From Mesorhizobium sp. B2-3-12 (GTDB lineage: Bacteria > Pseudomonadota > Alphaproteobacteria > Rhizobiales > Rhizobiaceae): a DNA stretch of 64,000 nucleotides. How positions within the stretch are numbered: the first letter of the stretch is position 1; each line of letters starts with the position of its first letter. The stretch is from positions 310,001 to 374,000 of the forward strand of contig NZ_VFVR01000006.1 in NCBI RefSeq assembly GCF_006442205.1. The letters are read 5' to 3'. This document shows, one piece after another, positions 24,881-34,222 of this stretch. The translations under genes were made by a program, and so were the position numbers. The notes below the pieces were generated by a model. That model was not told where the DNA came from, ran no database searches, and saw only the letters and a list, made by a program, of their open reading frames with translations.

Positions 24881-27800
24881 TCACCAGTTGTAGCGCAGCA
24901 CGCCCTTGCCGGCGTAGCTGCGCGTGGTGTCGGAGAACTCGCCTTCGAAGGTCGCCGCAAGGGAAAGGCCGTTGTGCCAGCTCATCTCGGCCGACAAGCT
25001 GGTCAGCGCGGCGTCGCGCGCCTCGGCAGCGCCGCCGACCGTAAACAAGGTTCCGGGCAAAGTCTGGAAAGTGGCGGAGACGCTGCGATCCGGATCGAAA
25101 TTGTGAGCCCAGGCGGCACGCCCCCGCAGCGTCAAGATGGGGCCGTCGAGCTGCCAGGATTTGTCGGCCCGCAGTCCGATTTCGCTGCGCGTCGCGGTGA
25201 TCTTCTTCGCATTGTAGCCAAGCCCGAAAGTGTCGGCGCCGGCAATTGCCTGCTCGCTGTAAGCCGGCAGGTCGAAGCTGGTGAACTGACCGGCCGCATA
25301 AGGGGTCAGCCCGAACCACGGTGTCGGCATGCGATAGCCGCCCTCCAGCCGGCCTGAGAACGCGTTGGCATCGAAGCGCGCCCGCAGCCGGTCGCCCCCG
25401 ATGGTACGGTCGGTGGTGATATCCTGCCAGCCATAGGCCAGCGCAGCGGTGACGTAGGCCGGCCCGGCATTGTGGCGGAAGAAGGCACCGGCCTGGAACA
25501 GATCCGAGCGGCCGGAGCCGCCATTGTCGACGCTGAAGCTGGTGCCGCCGCCGGCCAACGCAAAGCCGGCGACCGTATCCGGCGACAGCCAGTAGTCGCC
25601 TCCGAAGGCAGCTCCGTGGATATTGTCATGAGCAGCGTTGGAGCCAAGCGCCGTATCGCCGTCGCTGGCCTGCGATCCACCGAAGCCGGCCGTCCACATG
25701 CTCCGACGCGGCTCCGATGACGCCGCCGCGAAAGCCTGCGCGGGTGGCCCCGCCGCCTCGTCGGCATAAGCTAGCGCAGGCACGTCGCCGGCCTCCATGC
25801 CCGTGGCTGACAGCCCGCCACGACCAGCAATGGCGGGGTCGGTGAGCAGCGACAGGAACAGATCCATGGCGTTGAAAGTCGTCTGCTGCGTGCGGGTGGC
25901 GAGTTCGCCCGAGACTTCGGTCAACCCGGCGGGCGAGAGTGTGCCGAAAGCGGCCGGAATGCCGCCGTTGATGTTGAAATAGCCAGTCAGCGTGTCGGCG
26001 ACAGCCTGCTGGTTCTGATTGAGGCCGCCTGGCGCGAAGGCCAGACTGAGGTCGAGATAGGCGTGGTTTGCGTCGTAGCCGAGCGAAGCAGAAAAGTTCC
26101 GCGGCAGGTTTGCATCGCTCAAGGTGCCGAAAATGCCGGTCACGCCGCCATCGGCCGTCAGGATGACGTAGCGGCGCTCGATGTAACCGCCGTTTGCGTA
26201 GACCGCGTCAACCGTTGCCCCGCCGAGCGCGGCAGCGCCGCCGACATTGGCCGCCGAAGCCGTCTGCGGATCGAGATCGACGCGGTATGTCGCCGCTGCA
26301 GTCATGGTCAGCGATCCCGACACTGTCATCGACGAGCCCGGCGTGCCATCGCCAGGCGCGAACGTGCCGCCGGTGACGTTGATATCGGCGGCGCTGCCGG
26401 TGCCGCTCAGCGTCCCGCCATTGAGCGTGGTCAGCCCCGCGATGCCGCCGTTGTTGATGGCCACGCCGGCATTGTTGATCAGCCCGTCCTTCAGCGCGCC
26501 GGCATTGGTCAGCGTACCGCTGTTGACGACAAGTCCCGAGAGCGTGCCGCCGGCTGCCACCTCGATCGAGCCGGTCGCCGCGTTGACGATGCCGGCAGCG
26601 GTCGCGGTCAGCTCTCCACCTGCTGCCACGGTGAGCGAACCCGAGTTGGAAAGTTTGCCCTGCAGCGTGTAGTTGCCGGCCGTGCCGATCGCGAGTGTCG
26701 CACCACTGGCGTTGACGAAGGTCGAATTGCCGGTCACCGCTCCGGTGACATTGAAGATGCCGGCGTTGTTGGCGATCACGCCGTCGATCGAGCCGGCGGT
26801 CGCGGTGACCGTGCCGCTGTTGGCAAAGCCGCCGGAGACGGCCCCAGCGCTGGTGAAAGTCGCGGCGTTGTCGACACCGCCGACAATGCGTCCACTGGCC
26901 GCGAGCGCAAGCGTGCCGGCACTTACCGTCGTAAGGCCCGTGTAGGTGTTTGCACCCGACAGCGTGAGCGTGCCCGGCCCCAGCATCGTCAATGCACCAT
27001 TTCCGGAGATCACGCCGTCAACTGTGAGCGTGGTGTTCGCGCCGGGCGCAAAGCTGCCGCCGCCGGCGCCAAGCACGATGTCGCGATTGGTCGCGAAGCT
27101 CGCGGTCGTGGCCAGCGTGCCGCCGTCGAGGGTCACTCCACCGGCGATCGCACCGAGATTGGCGTCCTGCGAGATCGAGAGCGTGCCCTGGCTGATGGTC
27201 CACGGTGTCAGTGCCGTCGTCGTGCCGGTGAGCATCCAGGTACCGGTGCCGGTCTTCTGATAGATGCCGAAGCCGCGATACTGCGCCGACGCGCCGATGG
27301 CCGAGACATTGAACGTGCCGTCGGTGTCGCCGCCCAGCGCGAAAGTATCGGCAGTCGAAAAGGCGACGACGCGGCCACTGATGACGGATGTGGAGGCGAG
27401 GGTAAGGCTGTTGACGCCACCGGTGAACTGGATGGCGCTGGTCTGTGTCACGCCGTTTCTGGCAAAACCGCCGGTGATGGTGCCGGCGTTGACGATCGCC
27501 AAGGAACCGCCGGTGATGGCGACTCCGCCGCCGCCATCCGCGCCGTTCGTTCCCCCGGTTGTGGGCGCGCCACCGGAGCCGCCCTGGACCGAGCCGCCGG
27601 CGCCGATGCGAAGGTTTGCGCCTTGCCCAACGATGCCGGCGCCGCCCGTTCCGCCTGAGCCGCCGACCGATGTAGCGAAGCCGTTGCTACGCCCGCCGGC
27701 GCCGCCGACGCCGCCGCTAACCTGGCCGGAAATTGCGATGGTGACGCCGGCCGCAACCTGCAGGCCGGTGCCGCCTGTGCCGCCGGTGCCGCCCTTACCG

Positions 27801-29008
27801 CCAAGATTCGGTGTCGTCGCGGCGCCGCCTATGCCTCCCGCACCACCCGTGATGCTGCCGGTGCTGGTCCCAAGACTGCCCCCGGCGAAAATTGCCCCGG
27901 TGCCTCCGGTGCCTCCGGTGCCGCCGGTGCCGGTGAACGCCTTCAGAACAACGTTGCCGCCGTTAGAGCCCGGAACGCCGGATGAGGCCTGTCCGCCTGT
28001 CCCTCCGGCCCCGCCGGTGATTGCGCCGCCATTGAGCAGCGTGGCGTTGGCGTTCGAGAACAGGACGCCGGCGCCGCCGGAGCCGCCGGAGCCGCCATTG
28101 CCGCCGATACCCGTCACTGTGCCCGTATTGAATGTAGGCCCGCCTTGCCCGCCAATCCCGCCGGCGCCGCCCCTGGCTCCGGTAACGCTGCCGGCGACCT
28201 GATTGGTGAAGGATGCGCCGGGCCCTGAAAACAACAGGCCGGCGCCACCGCTACCGCCCATGCCGCCGGTTCCGCCCGTGGCTGTCTGGGCGGTCGGATA
28301 GGCAGCGCCGCCGTTGCCGCCATTCCCGCCGATGCCGCCCGCCGCCGACACGGCGGCGTTCGTGAACGTGCTGCCGGGAGCAACGAACTCGCGCCCGGCG
28401 CCTCCAGCGCCGCCACCACCGCCGCCTGTGCCGCCGTCGGAATAGCGGTTGCCGCCCTTGCCGCCATTGCCCCCATTACCCGCAGCGACAACGCCGTTGC
28501 CGTCGAAGCCGCCACCGCCGCCGCCGCCGGCCGTCTCGTCGCCGCTGTTGCCGTTCGATCCCGGCTTGCCGTTGGCACTGCCGGCGGTGCCTCCGAGGCC
28601 GCCAGGCGTGCCACCGTCGCCGGCACCGCCGGCGCCGCCCGCGCTGCTGCCCGCCGCACCGCCGCCACCGCCGCCGAAGCCGGTGCCATCCGTGCCAGCG
28701 GCACCGGAGTAACCGACACCGCCCGCGCCGCCGCTCGTTGCCACGCCGGAATTGCCACCATCGCCACCACCGGCATCGATAACCGTACCGCCGCCAGCGC
28801 CATTGCCGCCGGAGCCGCTTGCCCCGTCATTGCCGCTAGCGCCACCTATGCCGCCGTTCCCGAAGATCAGACCGCCGCTGCCACCATCGTCGGCATGCGC
28901 GGAAGCGGTGAACAGCGATGCCATGACGACGCCGCAGGCGATGGTCATTAGAAGGTGGTCCCGAACCGCGACCGTCGGGCGCGCATACCTTTCGATCTTG
29001 CAGTTCAT
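24881..29008 (-). CDS. Giant glycine-rich autotransporter (type Va secretion)
   Basis: A 1375-residue surface protein. A long N-terminal signal region ends near TASAHA (about residue 39). Roughly residues 40-500 are an extremely Gly/Ala-rich repeat domain built of GG-x units (GGAGGxGG and similar). The central passenger shows beta-helix repeats of the autotransporter-associated type (GTLTLSGANTYTGLTTVSAG). The last 280 or so residues form the outer-membrane beta-barrel, ending in the aromatic VLRYNW. The barrel exports the passenger to the cell surface. The Gly-rich region is coded by highly repetitive GC DNA and could vary in length between strains. It is divergent from a regulator gene 249 bp away. 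Adhesion or aggregation is the likely role. Confidence 0.9.
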   Translation of the reverse strand: MNCKIERYARPTVAVRDHLLMTIACGVVMASLFTASAHADDGGSGGLIFGNGGIGGASGNDGASGSGGNGAGGGTVIDAGGGDGGNSGVATSGGAGGVGYSGAAGTDGTGFGGGGGGAAGSSAGGAGGAGDGGTPGGLGGTAGSANGKPGSNGNSGDETAGGGGGGGFDGNGVVAAGNGGNGGKGGNRYSDGGTGGGGGGAGGAGREFVAPGSTFTNAAVSAAGGIGGNGGNGGAAYPTAQTATGGTGGMGGSGGAGLLFSGPGASFTNQVAGSVTGARGGAGGIGGQGGPTFNTGTVTGIGGNGGSGGSGGAGVLFSNANATLLNGGAITGGAGGTGGQASSGVPGSNGGNVVLKAFTGTGGTGGTGGTGAIFAGGSLGTSTGSITGGAGGIGGAATTPNLGGKGGTGGTGGTGLQVAAGVTIAISGQVSGGVGGAGGRSNGFATSVGGSGGTGGAGIVGQGANLRIGAGGSVQGGSGGAPTTGGTNGADGGGGVAITGGSLAIVNAGTITGGFARNGVTQTSAIQFTGGVNSLTLASTSVISGRVVAFSTADTFALGGDTDGTFNVSAIGASAQYRGFGIYQKTGTGTWMLTGTTTALTPWTISQGTLSISQDANLGAIAGGVTLDGGTLATTASFATNRDIVLGAGGGSFAPGANTTLTVDGVISGNGALTMLGPGTLTLSGANTYTGLTTVSAGTLALAASGRIVGGVDNAATFTSAGAVSGGFANSGTVTATAGSIDGVIANNAGIFNVTGAVTGNSTFVNASGATLAIGTAGNYTLQGKLSNSGSLTVAAGGELTATAAGIVNAATGSIEVAAGGTLSGLVVNSGTLTNAGALKDGLINNAGVAINNGGIAGLTTLNGGTLSGTGSAADINVTGGTFAPGDGTPGSSMTVSGSLTMTAAATYRVDLDPQTASAANVGGAAALGGATVDAVYANGGYIERRYVILTADGGVTGIFGTLSDANLPRNFSASLGYDANHAYLDLSLAFAPGGLNQNQQAVADTLTGYFNINGGIPAAFGTLSPAGLTEVSGELATRTQQTTFNAMDLFLSLLTDPAIAGRGGLSATGMEAGDVPALAYADEAAGPPAQAFAAASSEPRRSMWTAGFGGSQASDGDTALGSNAAHDNIHGAAFGGDYWLSPDTVAGFALAGGGTSFSVDNGGSGRSDLFQAGAFFRHNAGPAYVTAALAYGWQDITTDRTIGGDRLRARFDANAFSGRLEGGYRMPTPWFGLTPYAAGQFTSFDLPAYSEQAIAGADTFGLGYNAKKITATRSEIGLRADKSWQLDGPILTLRGRAAWAHNFDPDRSVSATFQTLPGTLFTVGGAAEARDAALTSLSAEMSWHNGLSLAATFEGEFSDTTRSYAGKGVLRYNW

Positions 29009-29257
29009 TTGGCCCCCGGCTTTGCATACTCAAAAAACTTCAAACGCCGGCTCGATTCATGCATCGGCATGGCTCGCGCGAGAACGGACTCTTTTGCGTG
29101 TATTTCGAAGCGCTCGCGGGTGTCGCATCTGAGCCACTACCTGCACGTGTGTTGTTGACGCGATCGGCTATGTGGGTAAAGCCGGGTCGTCGGGGACGAC
29201 GAGTGCCCTACATTTTGGCGCAGTCGTATCGGTAACAACCGGCGTGGATGGCATCGC

Positions 29258-30154
29258 ATGATCCAGCAAGAGCTTCGCTTTCATTCGCCAGACGAGATCC
29301 TCGCGCATCAGGCCTTCGCCGAGGCACGCGCCGTCTGGATCGAAGGCATGCTCGGCCTTTACGAGAACAATCCATTTCTCAGCCGGCTGCTCGCCGCGAC
29401 CCAGCGCTCGGCGGTGTTCTTCAACACGCTCGTCCTGGATGCCGCGCACGACCCGACCGACCGTTCGACCTGGCCCACGATCGCCCTCGTGCAGGAGGTG
29501 ATGGCCCCCTATGGCGTATCGAGCCGCCGCAACATCGAGACGATCGTCGCAAGGTTCGTCGAGACAGGCTTTCTGTCCCGCCATGAAGTTGCCGCGGACA
29601 GGCGCGTGCGCCTCTTGGTGCCCACCGAAAAAATGGTCGCGCACGACCTCGATTGGGTCAGGGTCTATTATTCGCCGCTGGCCGTGATGTTTCCTGGCTG
29701 CGGCTACGCACCGCCGATGCGGCGCGATCCGATATTCAGGACTGCCGTGAGGCGCGCGAGCCGCCCCGGTCTTGGAGACGCGGTGAAGCTGCTGGCAAAC
29801 AATCCGGCGATCACCTTCATCATGAACAGGGATGCCGGGATGATGGTGTTGATCAAGCTGGTGCAGACCGGGGCCGCCGCGGGCCCAGCCGCTCTGGACT
29901 TCAGCGACCTCGCGAAACGGTTTGGCATCTCGCGGACACATGTCCGCCGGCTGCTGCGGGATGCCGAACAGGAAGGACTGCTTGGATTGTCGAAGGCCAG
30001 CGTCACCCTCGAACCACGTCTCGTCGCGGCCTTCGATCGTTTCCTCGCCGACTGCATGGCGGGATTCCATGCCCTGTTCCACTTCGCGATGAGTTCTCCC
30101 GAGATGGCAAGCAGCACCGCGATCGGGTGCAAAGGTCCTACAGGATCGAGCTGA
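29258..30154 (+). CDS. Protein with two winged-helix-like modules, putative regulator of the autotransporter
   Basis: A 298-residue soluble protein. Around residues 83-120 (IALVQEVMAPYGVSSRRNIE, then FVETGFLSRHEVAADRRVRL) the pattern is a MarR/GntR-like winged helix. A second helix-turn-helix, LDFSDLAKRFGISRTHVRRL followed by EQEGLLGLS, lies near residues 217-250. The parts between and at the N-terminus are helical and unassigned. It is divergently transcribed from the autotransporter with 249 bp between, which suggests it controls that gene. No named family is recognised with certainty. Confidence 0.6.
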   Translation: MIQQELRFHSPDEILAHQAFAEARAVWIEGMLGLYENNPFLSRLLAATQRSAVFFNTLVLDAAHDPTDRSTWPTIALVQEVMAPYGVSSRRNIETIVARFVETGFLSRHEVAADRRVRLLVPTEKMVAHDLDWVRVYYSPLAVMFPGCGYAPPMRRDPIFRTAVRRASRPGLGDAVKLLANNPAITFIMNRDAGMMVLIKLVQTGAAAGPAALDFSDLAKRFGISRTHVRRLLRDAEQEGLLGLSKASVTLEPRLVAAFDRFLADCMAGFHALFHFAMSSPEMASSTAIGCKGPTGSS

Positions 30155-30254
30155 TCGGCGGCAGGATCTCGTGGTGAAAACCACGGCCCGAACACGACAC
30201 GGGATCGCCGGCGATCACGGCCCTTGCCTCGGCTTGCACGCAGGACCGATCAGC

Positions 30255-30908
30255 CTATTCGTCCGGTCCCGGCTCCGGCCATGTCTCCCTGGCTGCTTCG
30301 GCATACCATTGGCGCATGGCCGGCGTTGCCAGAACCGCATCGACATAGGCCCTGGTGTCGGGCGCCAGATCCCCGCCATAGGTGTCGAAACGGGTGACAA
30401 CGGGCGCATACATGGCATCGGCGGCGGTGAAATGGCCGAACAGGAACGGGCCGCCCTTGCCGTACTTCTCCCGGCATTCGCGCCACAGCGCCTCGATGCG
30501 CGTCCGCTGCGCCTCGCCTTCGGCATCGAGCGGCTTGTGCGCCTTTGGCCGGCGCAGGTTCATCGGCCAGCCATAGCGCACCTCGCGAAAACCGGAATGC
30601 ATCTCGGTCGCCGCCGCGCGTGCCAGCGCCCGGGCGCCGATATCGGCCGGCCAGAGGTTTTTGTCCGGAAACAGGTCGGCGAGATATTCAAGGATGGCAA
30701 GGGTTTCCCAGACAATCCTGCCCTTGTGATTCAAGACGGGCACCTGACCGGTCGGCGACACTTTCGCCAGGTTGGCCGCGGTTTCGGGCGTGCGCAGCCG
30801 CACGAACCCTTCTTCGAACGGTATATCCAGGTGCCGCATCGCCACCCAGGGCCTGAGCGACCAGGACGAAAAGCACTTGTTGCCGATATGGAGCGTGAAT
30901 TCCGACAT
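30255..30908 (-). CDS. Glutathione S-transferase family protein
   Basis: A 217-residue cytosolic protein. The thioredoxin-like N-terminal domain has LHIGNKCFSSWSLRPWVAMR (catalytic Ser/Cys region), VSPTGQVPVLNHKGRIVWET with the cis-proline and the glutathione-binding ET/ES motif, and AILEYLADLFP. The helical C-terminal domain ends with FGHFTAADAMYAPVVTRFDTY, the GST N-capping region. It conjugates or transfers glutathione in detoxification. The start ATG 30908 follows GGGGG. It is a single gene convergent with the regulator above. Confidence 0.9.
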   Translation of the reverse strand: MSEFTLHIGNKCFSSWSLRPWVAMRHLDIPFEEGFVRLRTPETAANLAKVSPTGQVPVLNHKGRIVWETLAILEYLADLFPDKNLWPADIGARALARAAATEMHSGFREVRYGWPMNLRRPKAHKPLDAEGEAQRTRIEALWRECREKYGKGGPFLFGHFTAADAMYAPVVTRFDTYGGDLAPDTRAYVDAVLATPAMRQWYAEAARETWPEPGPDE

Positions 30909-31054
30909 GTGTCCCCCTTCGAATTGTTACTCGCACCCTAGCTTGCCGGCCCGGCGACCGAAAGGCACCAGTTTTGCCGGCACGGGCAGCCACCGTTGGA
31001 ACCGAAACCGCGCCGGCTCGTTTGCTCAGGCGAACCAAACCCGGGAGATGCGAA

Positions 31055-31234
31055 ATGGTGAACAAGGATCAGGTCGCCGGTGTGGCCAAGCAGGTAAAGG
31101 GCTCGGTCAAGCAAGCCGCCGGCAAAGCGACCGGCGACAGGCAGACGCAGGCGGAAGGCACGGCCGACAAAGCCACCGGCAAGGTGCAGAAGGCCTATGG
31201 CGACGTGAAGGACAAGGTCAAGAAATCGCTTTGA
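31055..31234 (+). CDS. CsbD-family general-stress protein
   Basis: A 59-residue hydrophilic protein: VNKDQVAGVAKQVKGSVKQA, then ATGDRQTQAEGTADKATGK and VQKAYGDVKDKVKKSL. This lysine/alanine/glycine repeat pattern is the CsbD domain, made in large amounts in stationary phase or general stress in many bacteria; its molecular function is unknown. ATG 31055 is preceded by GGGAG at seven bases. A perfect terminator hairpin follows the stop codon by eight bases. Confidence 0.9.
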   Translation: MVNKDQVAGVAKQVKGSVKQAAGKATGDRQTQAEGTADKATGKVQKAYGDVKDKVKKSL

Positions 31235-31241
31235 CAACTGT

Positions 31242-31270
31242 GAAAAGGGCCGCGTCGAGCGGCCCTTTTC
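31242..31270. terminator. Bidirectional terminator between csbD and the phosphoesterase gene
   Basis: GAAAAGGGCCGC-GTCGA-GCGGCCCTTTTC is a perfect 12-bp stem with T runs reading out in both directions. It ends the csbD transcript (plus) and contains the last bases of the convergent phosphoesterase gene (stop at 31269-31271). Confidence 0.9.
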
Positions 31271-32402
31271 ATGTCCTCAACGATTTGCAGAAGGCATTGG
31301 TGAAAATCACATCGCCATGATCGTCGCTGGCTTCGCCCAGAACGACGTCCAGGCTGTCGCCGGTGACACGGGCCAGGGCGAAGCCGCCCATATAGGCGGC
31401 CTTTGGCTTGAAGAGATCGAGACCGTCGCGCTGATAGATCATCGGCACCTCGTGCTGATGACCGTGGAAGACAGCAATGACGTTGTAGCCTTTCAAGGCC
31501 GCCAGCAATGCCTGGCGATCCGCATCGCTCCACCAATGCGGCGCGCCCTTGCCGTCTCCGTCGAATGCTCTTTTGACGGGGTCCCATCGCTCGGTCGAAA
31601 AAACGTCCCAACCATAGTGCTGGAACAGGATGACCGGGCGGCCGTCCGCCGCATAGGTCGCCAGATCCTGCTTGAGCCAGGGCAGGCTGTTGTCGGCGCC
31701 ATGGCCGCTGTCGCCGGCGAAGCGATGGGTCTGCACCAGATGCAGGCCGCCCCAGTCCCATGAATAGCAGTCGGTGTCGACGTCGTAGCTGGTGGCCGGC
31801 ACCGGCGGCTTGAAGAACACGCCGGCACGGTGATTGACCTCGACATAGTCGCGCATTTCGCGTCGATACCAGTCGACATGGTGCGGCGGGCCATTCTGGT
31901 CGAGGTCATGATTGCCGAGCCCGACATAAACCGGAACATGCACACGGTCGGGCCCCATGCCTTGCTGATAGCGCTGGCTGAACTGCAGGAGCTGAGTGCC
32001 CTCGCTGGGTTCGGTGATCTGGCCGCCGCCGTCGTCGGTGATGTCGCCGCCGAGGACAAGGCCGAGCGGCGTGCCGATGCAGCTGCCGGCCGACCGCAGG
32101 CCCGTGGCGATGCCGTCGATCTGCGCCGGCCAGTCCTTGTCACCGATGGCGTTCAACGCCGCGACGTTACGCAGCAGCGCCGCGTCCGTCTTGCCTTCCT
32201 GCTGGCAATTGGGGCTCAGGCCGCTCGCCATGCGGCAGGCATGGACATCGGCGACGAACAGGAAGGTGGCGTCGATGGCCTGGACGCGCTGCCCGGTCTG
32301 GCCGAGTGCCGGATGTGAAAGCGCACCGGTCGCGGCGAGACCGGCGGCCTGTATCAGAAAGCTGCGGCGTGAAAGCAATTTTGGCGGCCAGTGATTCATC
32401 AT
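31269..32402 (-). CDS. Tat-exported calcineurin-like metallophosphoesterase
   Basis: A 377-residue enzyme. The twin-arginine signal is SRRSFLIQAAGLAATGAL (residues 11-28), cleaved near ALG. The dinuclear metal site is complete: ADVHAC (D52-x-H54), LGGDITDD, GNHDLD, and later FQHYG and HGHQH. Such exported enzymes hydrolyse phosphomonoesters or diesters in the periplasm after folding with metal in the cytoplasm. ATG 32402 is followed by a second ATG, so translation may start one codon later. The stop lies inside a bidirectional terminator. A TetR gene lies 82 bp upstream on the same strand; no operon evidence. Confidence 0.85.
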   Translation of the reverse strand: MMNHWPPKLLSRRSFLIQAAGLAATGALSHPALGQTGQRVQAIDATFLFVADVHACRMASGLSPNCQQEGKTDAALLRNVAALNAIGDKDWPAQIDGIATGLRSAGSCIGTPLGLVLGGDITDDGGGQITEPSEGTQLLQFSQRYQQGMGPDRVHVPVYVGLGNHDLDQNGPPHHVDWYRREMRDYVEVNHRAGVFFKPPVPATSYDVDTDCYSWDWGGLHLVQTHRFAGDSGHGADNSLPWLKQDLATYAADGRPVILFQHYGWDVFSTERWDPVKRAFDGDGKGAPHWWSDADRQALLAALKGYNVIAVFHGHQHEVPMIYQRDGLDLFKPKAAYMGGFALARVTGDSLDVVLGEASDDHGDVIFTNAFCKSLRT

Positions 32403-32483
32403 CGGCGGAATTTCAGCACACGCGGCGTCTGTCCGTCCAGTTTGGTCGAGACATCGGCCGCGCAGCCCAGCCTGTAGCTTGCC

Positions 32484-33182
32484 TCAACTCGTGCCGAACC
32501 GCGGCAGCACCCGGCGGCGTCGCCTCGTGCCTGGTTCGCGCTGCGGTGATGTGGCCTGCGAGGCGCACCGCTCCAACGCCGCAAGGCAATCGCGCAACGG
32601 CCCGGCGTCCTGCGCCGTCTTGGCCATCGACATGGCGCCGGAATAGGCGGCGACCGCGAATACCGCGAAATGCTGGGGATCCGTGGCTTGCTCCCTGCCC
32701 TCCTGCTGATCGGCGCTGATCTTGTCGGCGATCGCCTGGCGCCACGCCGAAAAGATGCCGGCAAGCGCAATCCGGAATTCGGGATCGGCGAGCGAGAGCT
32801 CATGCGCCAGATTGTTGAGCGGGCAGCCGCGCACGAAACCTTGCTGTTCCAGTTCCGCGGCAACGGCCTCGAACACCTGACGCACGCCCTCGCGCGCCGA
32901 AGCCGCCCGCCGCACCGGCGCGATCCACGTCTCGTCGACAGCCGCCGCCACGCGCTCTTCGATGACGGCCAGCGCCAGCGCCTTCTTGGTCGGGAAATGA
33001 TGATGCAGCGCGCCACCGCTGACGCCCGCCGCCGCCATCAGGTCGCCAAGGCTGGAAGCATGGTAGCCGCGTGCCTGAAACGCGGCTTCGGCGACATCGA
33101 GCACTTTCCTGCGCATGCCTTCGGGGTCGTTGCTGCGTTTGCCCCGAACTCGTCTTGGCCGGTTGTCGATCTCTGCTGACAT
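32484..33182 (-). CDS. TetR-family repressor, divergent from the NIPSNAP gene
   Basis: A 232-residue TetR protein. LDVAEAAFQARGYHASSLGD, LMAAAGVSGGALHHHF and PTKKALALAVI form the helix-turn-helix domain. The C-terminal part (QGFVRGCPLNNLAHELSLAD) is typical of the group with a TetR_C_6-like ligand fold. ATG 33182 lies outside the operator; an extension to 33233 would run across it. The 83-bp gap to the divergent NIPSNAP gene has a perfect 12-bp inverted repeat, so this protein most likely represses both genes. Confidence 0.85.
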   Translation of the reverse strand: MSAEIDNRPRRVRGKRSNDPEGMRRKVLDVAEAAFQARGYHASSLGDLMAAAGVSGGALHHHFPTKKALALAVIEERVAAAVDETWIAPVRRAASAREGVRQVFEAVAAELEQQGFVRGCPLNNLAHELSLADPEFRIALAGIFSAWRQAIADKISADQQEGREQATDPQHFAVFAVAAYSGAMSMAKTAQDAGPLRDCLAALERCASQATSPQREPGTRRRRRVLPRFGTS

Positions 33183-33199
33183 TGCCGAACAGTAGCATG

Positions 33200-33233
33200 T
33201 TGACAAAACAGGGCAACCGGTCTGTTTTGTCAA
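33200..33233. promoter_or_regulatory. Strong inverted-repeat operator between tetR and the NIPSNAP gene
   Basis: TTGACAAAACAG (33200-33211) and its exact reverse complement CTGTTTTGTCAA (33222-33233) flank ten bases. A further partial half-site CCTGTTTTGG occurs near 33247. Placement in the divergent promoter strongly suggests the binding site of the adjacent TetR. Confidence 0.75.
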
Positions 33234-33265
33234 ACAGGACGATCACCCTGTTTTGGAGAACGCGG

Positions 33266-34036
33266 ATGAGCCAGACCCCAAATGCCACGCCGAAGCCGGC
33301 GGCAGCACGCGCCTCGCCGATCGTCGAATTGCGCCAGTACACGTTGAAACCTGGCCGGCGCGAAACGTTGATCGAGATCTTCGACACCGAGTTCATCGAA
33401 AGCCAGGAGGACGCGGGGATGAGCATCATCGGCCAATTCCGTGACCTGGACCGCCCCGACATGTTCGTCTGGATGCGCGGTTTCGAGAGTATGGAGGCCA
33501 GGAAGGACGCTCTGGTCGCGTTCTATGACGGCCCCGTATGGTCGGCGCACCGCGATGCCGCTAATGCGACGATGATCGATTCCGACGATGTGCTGCTGCT
33601 GCGGCCGGCATGGCCGGATGCCGGCTTCGATCTCTCGAGGTTGCGCCGGCCAACGGCCGCCATGGCCAAAAGCACAAGCGATCGGAATCGCTTGCCCGGT
33701 GTGGTTGAGATTTCGATTCATCATTTGCGGACGGGCGCCGAGGCCGACTTTGCCGAGCACTTCCGGGTCGAGATGGTCCCTCGGCTTGCCCAAAACGGCG
33801 CCCGCCTGCTCGGCGCCTTGCTGAGTGAGCCGGCCGTGAACACCTTCCCGCGGCTTCCCGTACGCGCCGGAGAAAACGGCTTCATCGCCGTCATCGGCTG
33901 CCATGACGCCGATGCCAGCCATCGCCTCGCCGCTTCGCCGGCGTGGCAGGCGCTCGGCCAGAGCATGCAAGCGGTTTGCACAAAACCGGCCGAGACGTTG
34001 CGGCTGGTGCCCACGGCCCGATCGCTGTTGAGGTGA
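33266..34036 (+). CDS. NIPSNAP-family protein
   Basis: A 256-residue protein with two related ferredoxin-like halves. The first is unmistakably NIPSNAP: IVELRQYTLKPGRRETLIEI, then SIIGQFRDLDRPDMFVWMRG and ARKDALVAFYDGPVWSAHRD. The second (VVEISIHHLRTGAEADFAEH) repeats the dimeric alpha/beta-barrel pattern. The biochemical role of bacterial members is unknown; similar folds bind or oxidise small aromatic compounds. ATG 33266 follows TTGGAG. It is divergently paired with a TetR gene and a strong operator, so expression is probably ligand-inducible. Confidence 0.85.
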   Translation: MSQTPNATPKPAAARASPIVELRQYTLKPGRRETLIEIFDTEFIESQEDAGMSIIGQFRDLDRPDMFVWMRGFESMEARKDALVAFYDGPVWSAHRDAANATMIDSDDVLLLRPAWPDAGFDLSRLRRPTAAMAKSTSDRNRLPGVVEISIHHLRTGAEADFAEHFRVEMVPRLAQNGARLLGALLSEPAVNTFPRLPVRAGENGFIAVIGCHDADASHRLAASPAWQALGQSMQAVCTKPAETLRLVPTARSLLR

Positions 34037-34173
34037 TCAGCGGCCGGACGACATTGCCGCGATCGCCGCAAAGGCCGGATCTTGGCCGGTCGACCGCCGA
34101 AGTTCATACCCTGCGATAGCCTGATGGCTTGACCCCGTCGCGCACATGCGGTGCGATCCCTCCGGTTGATGCC

Positions 34174-34215
34174 AAGTACATGGTGACAAGTACATGGTGA
34201 CAAGCGCATGGTGAG
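34174..34215. repeat. Three 14-bp tandem repeats just upstream of the SDR gene
   Basis: AAGTACATGGTGAC (34174-34187) is repeated exactly at 34188-34201 and with three changes at 34202-34215 (AAGCGCATGGTGAG), ending seven bases before the SDR start codon. The array sits in the ribosome-binding region and could change copy number by slippage. Confidence 0.8.
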
Positions 34216-34222
34216 GTGAGCG

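Noticed and set aside
26063..27658. Long plus-strand open frames opposite the autotransporter
   Set aside because: They arise from the repetitive GC-rich Gly codons of the passenger and have no ribosome site or recognisable domain.
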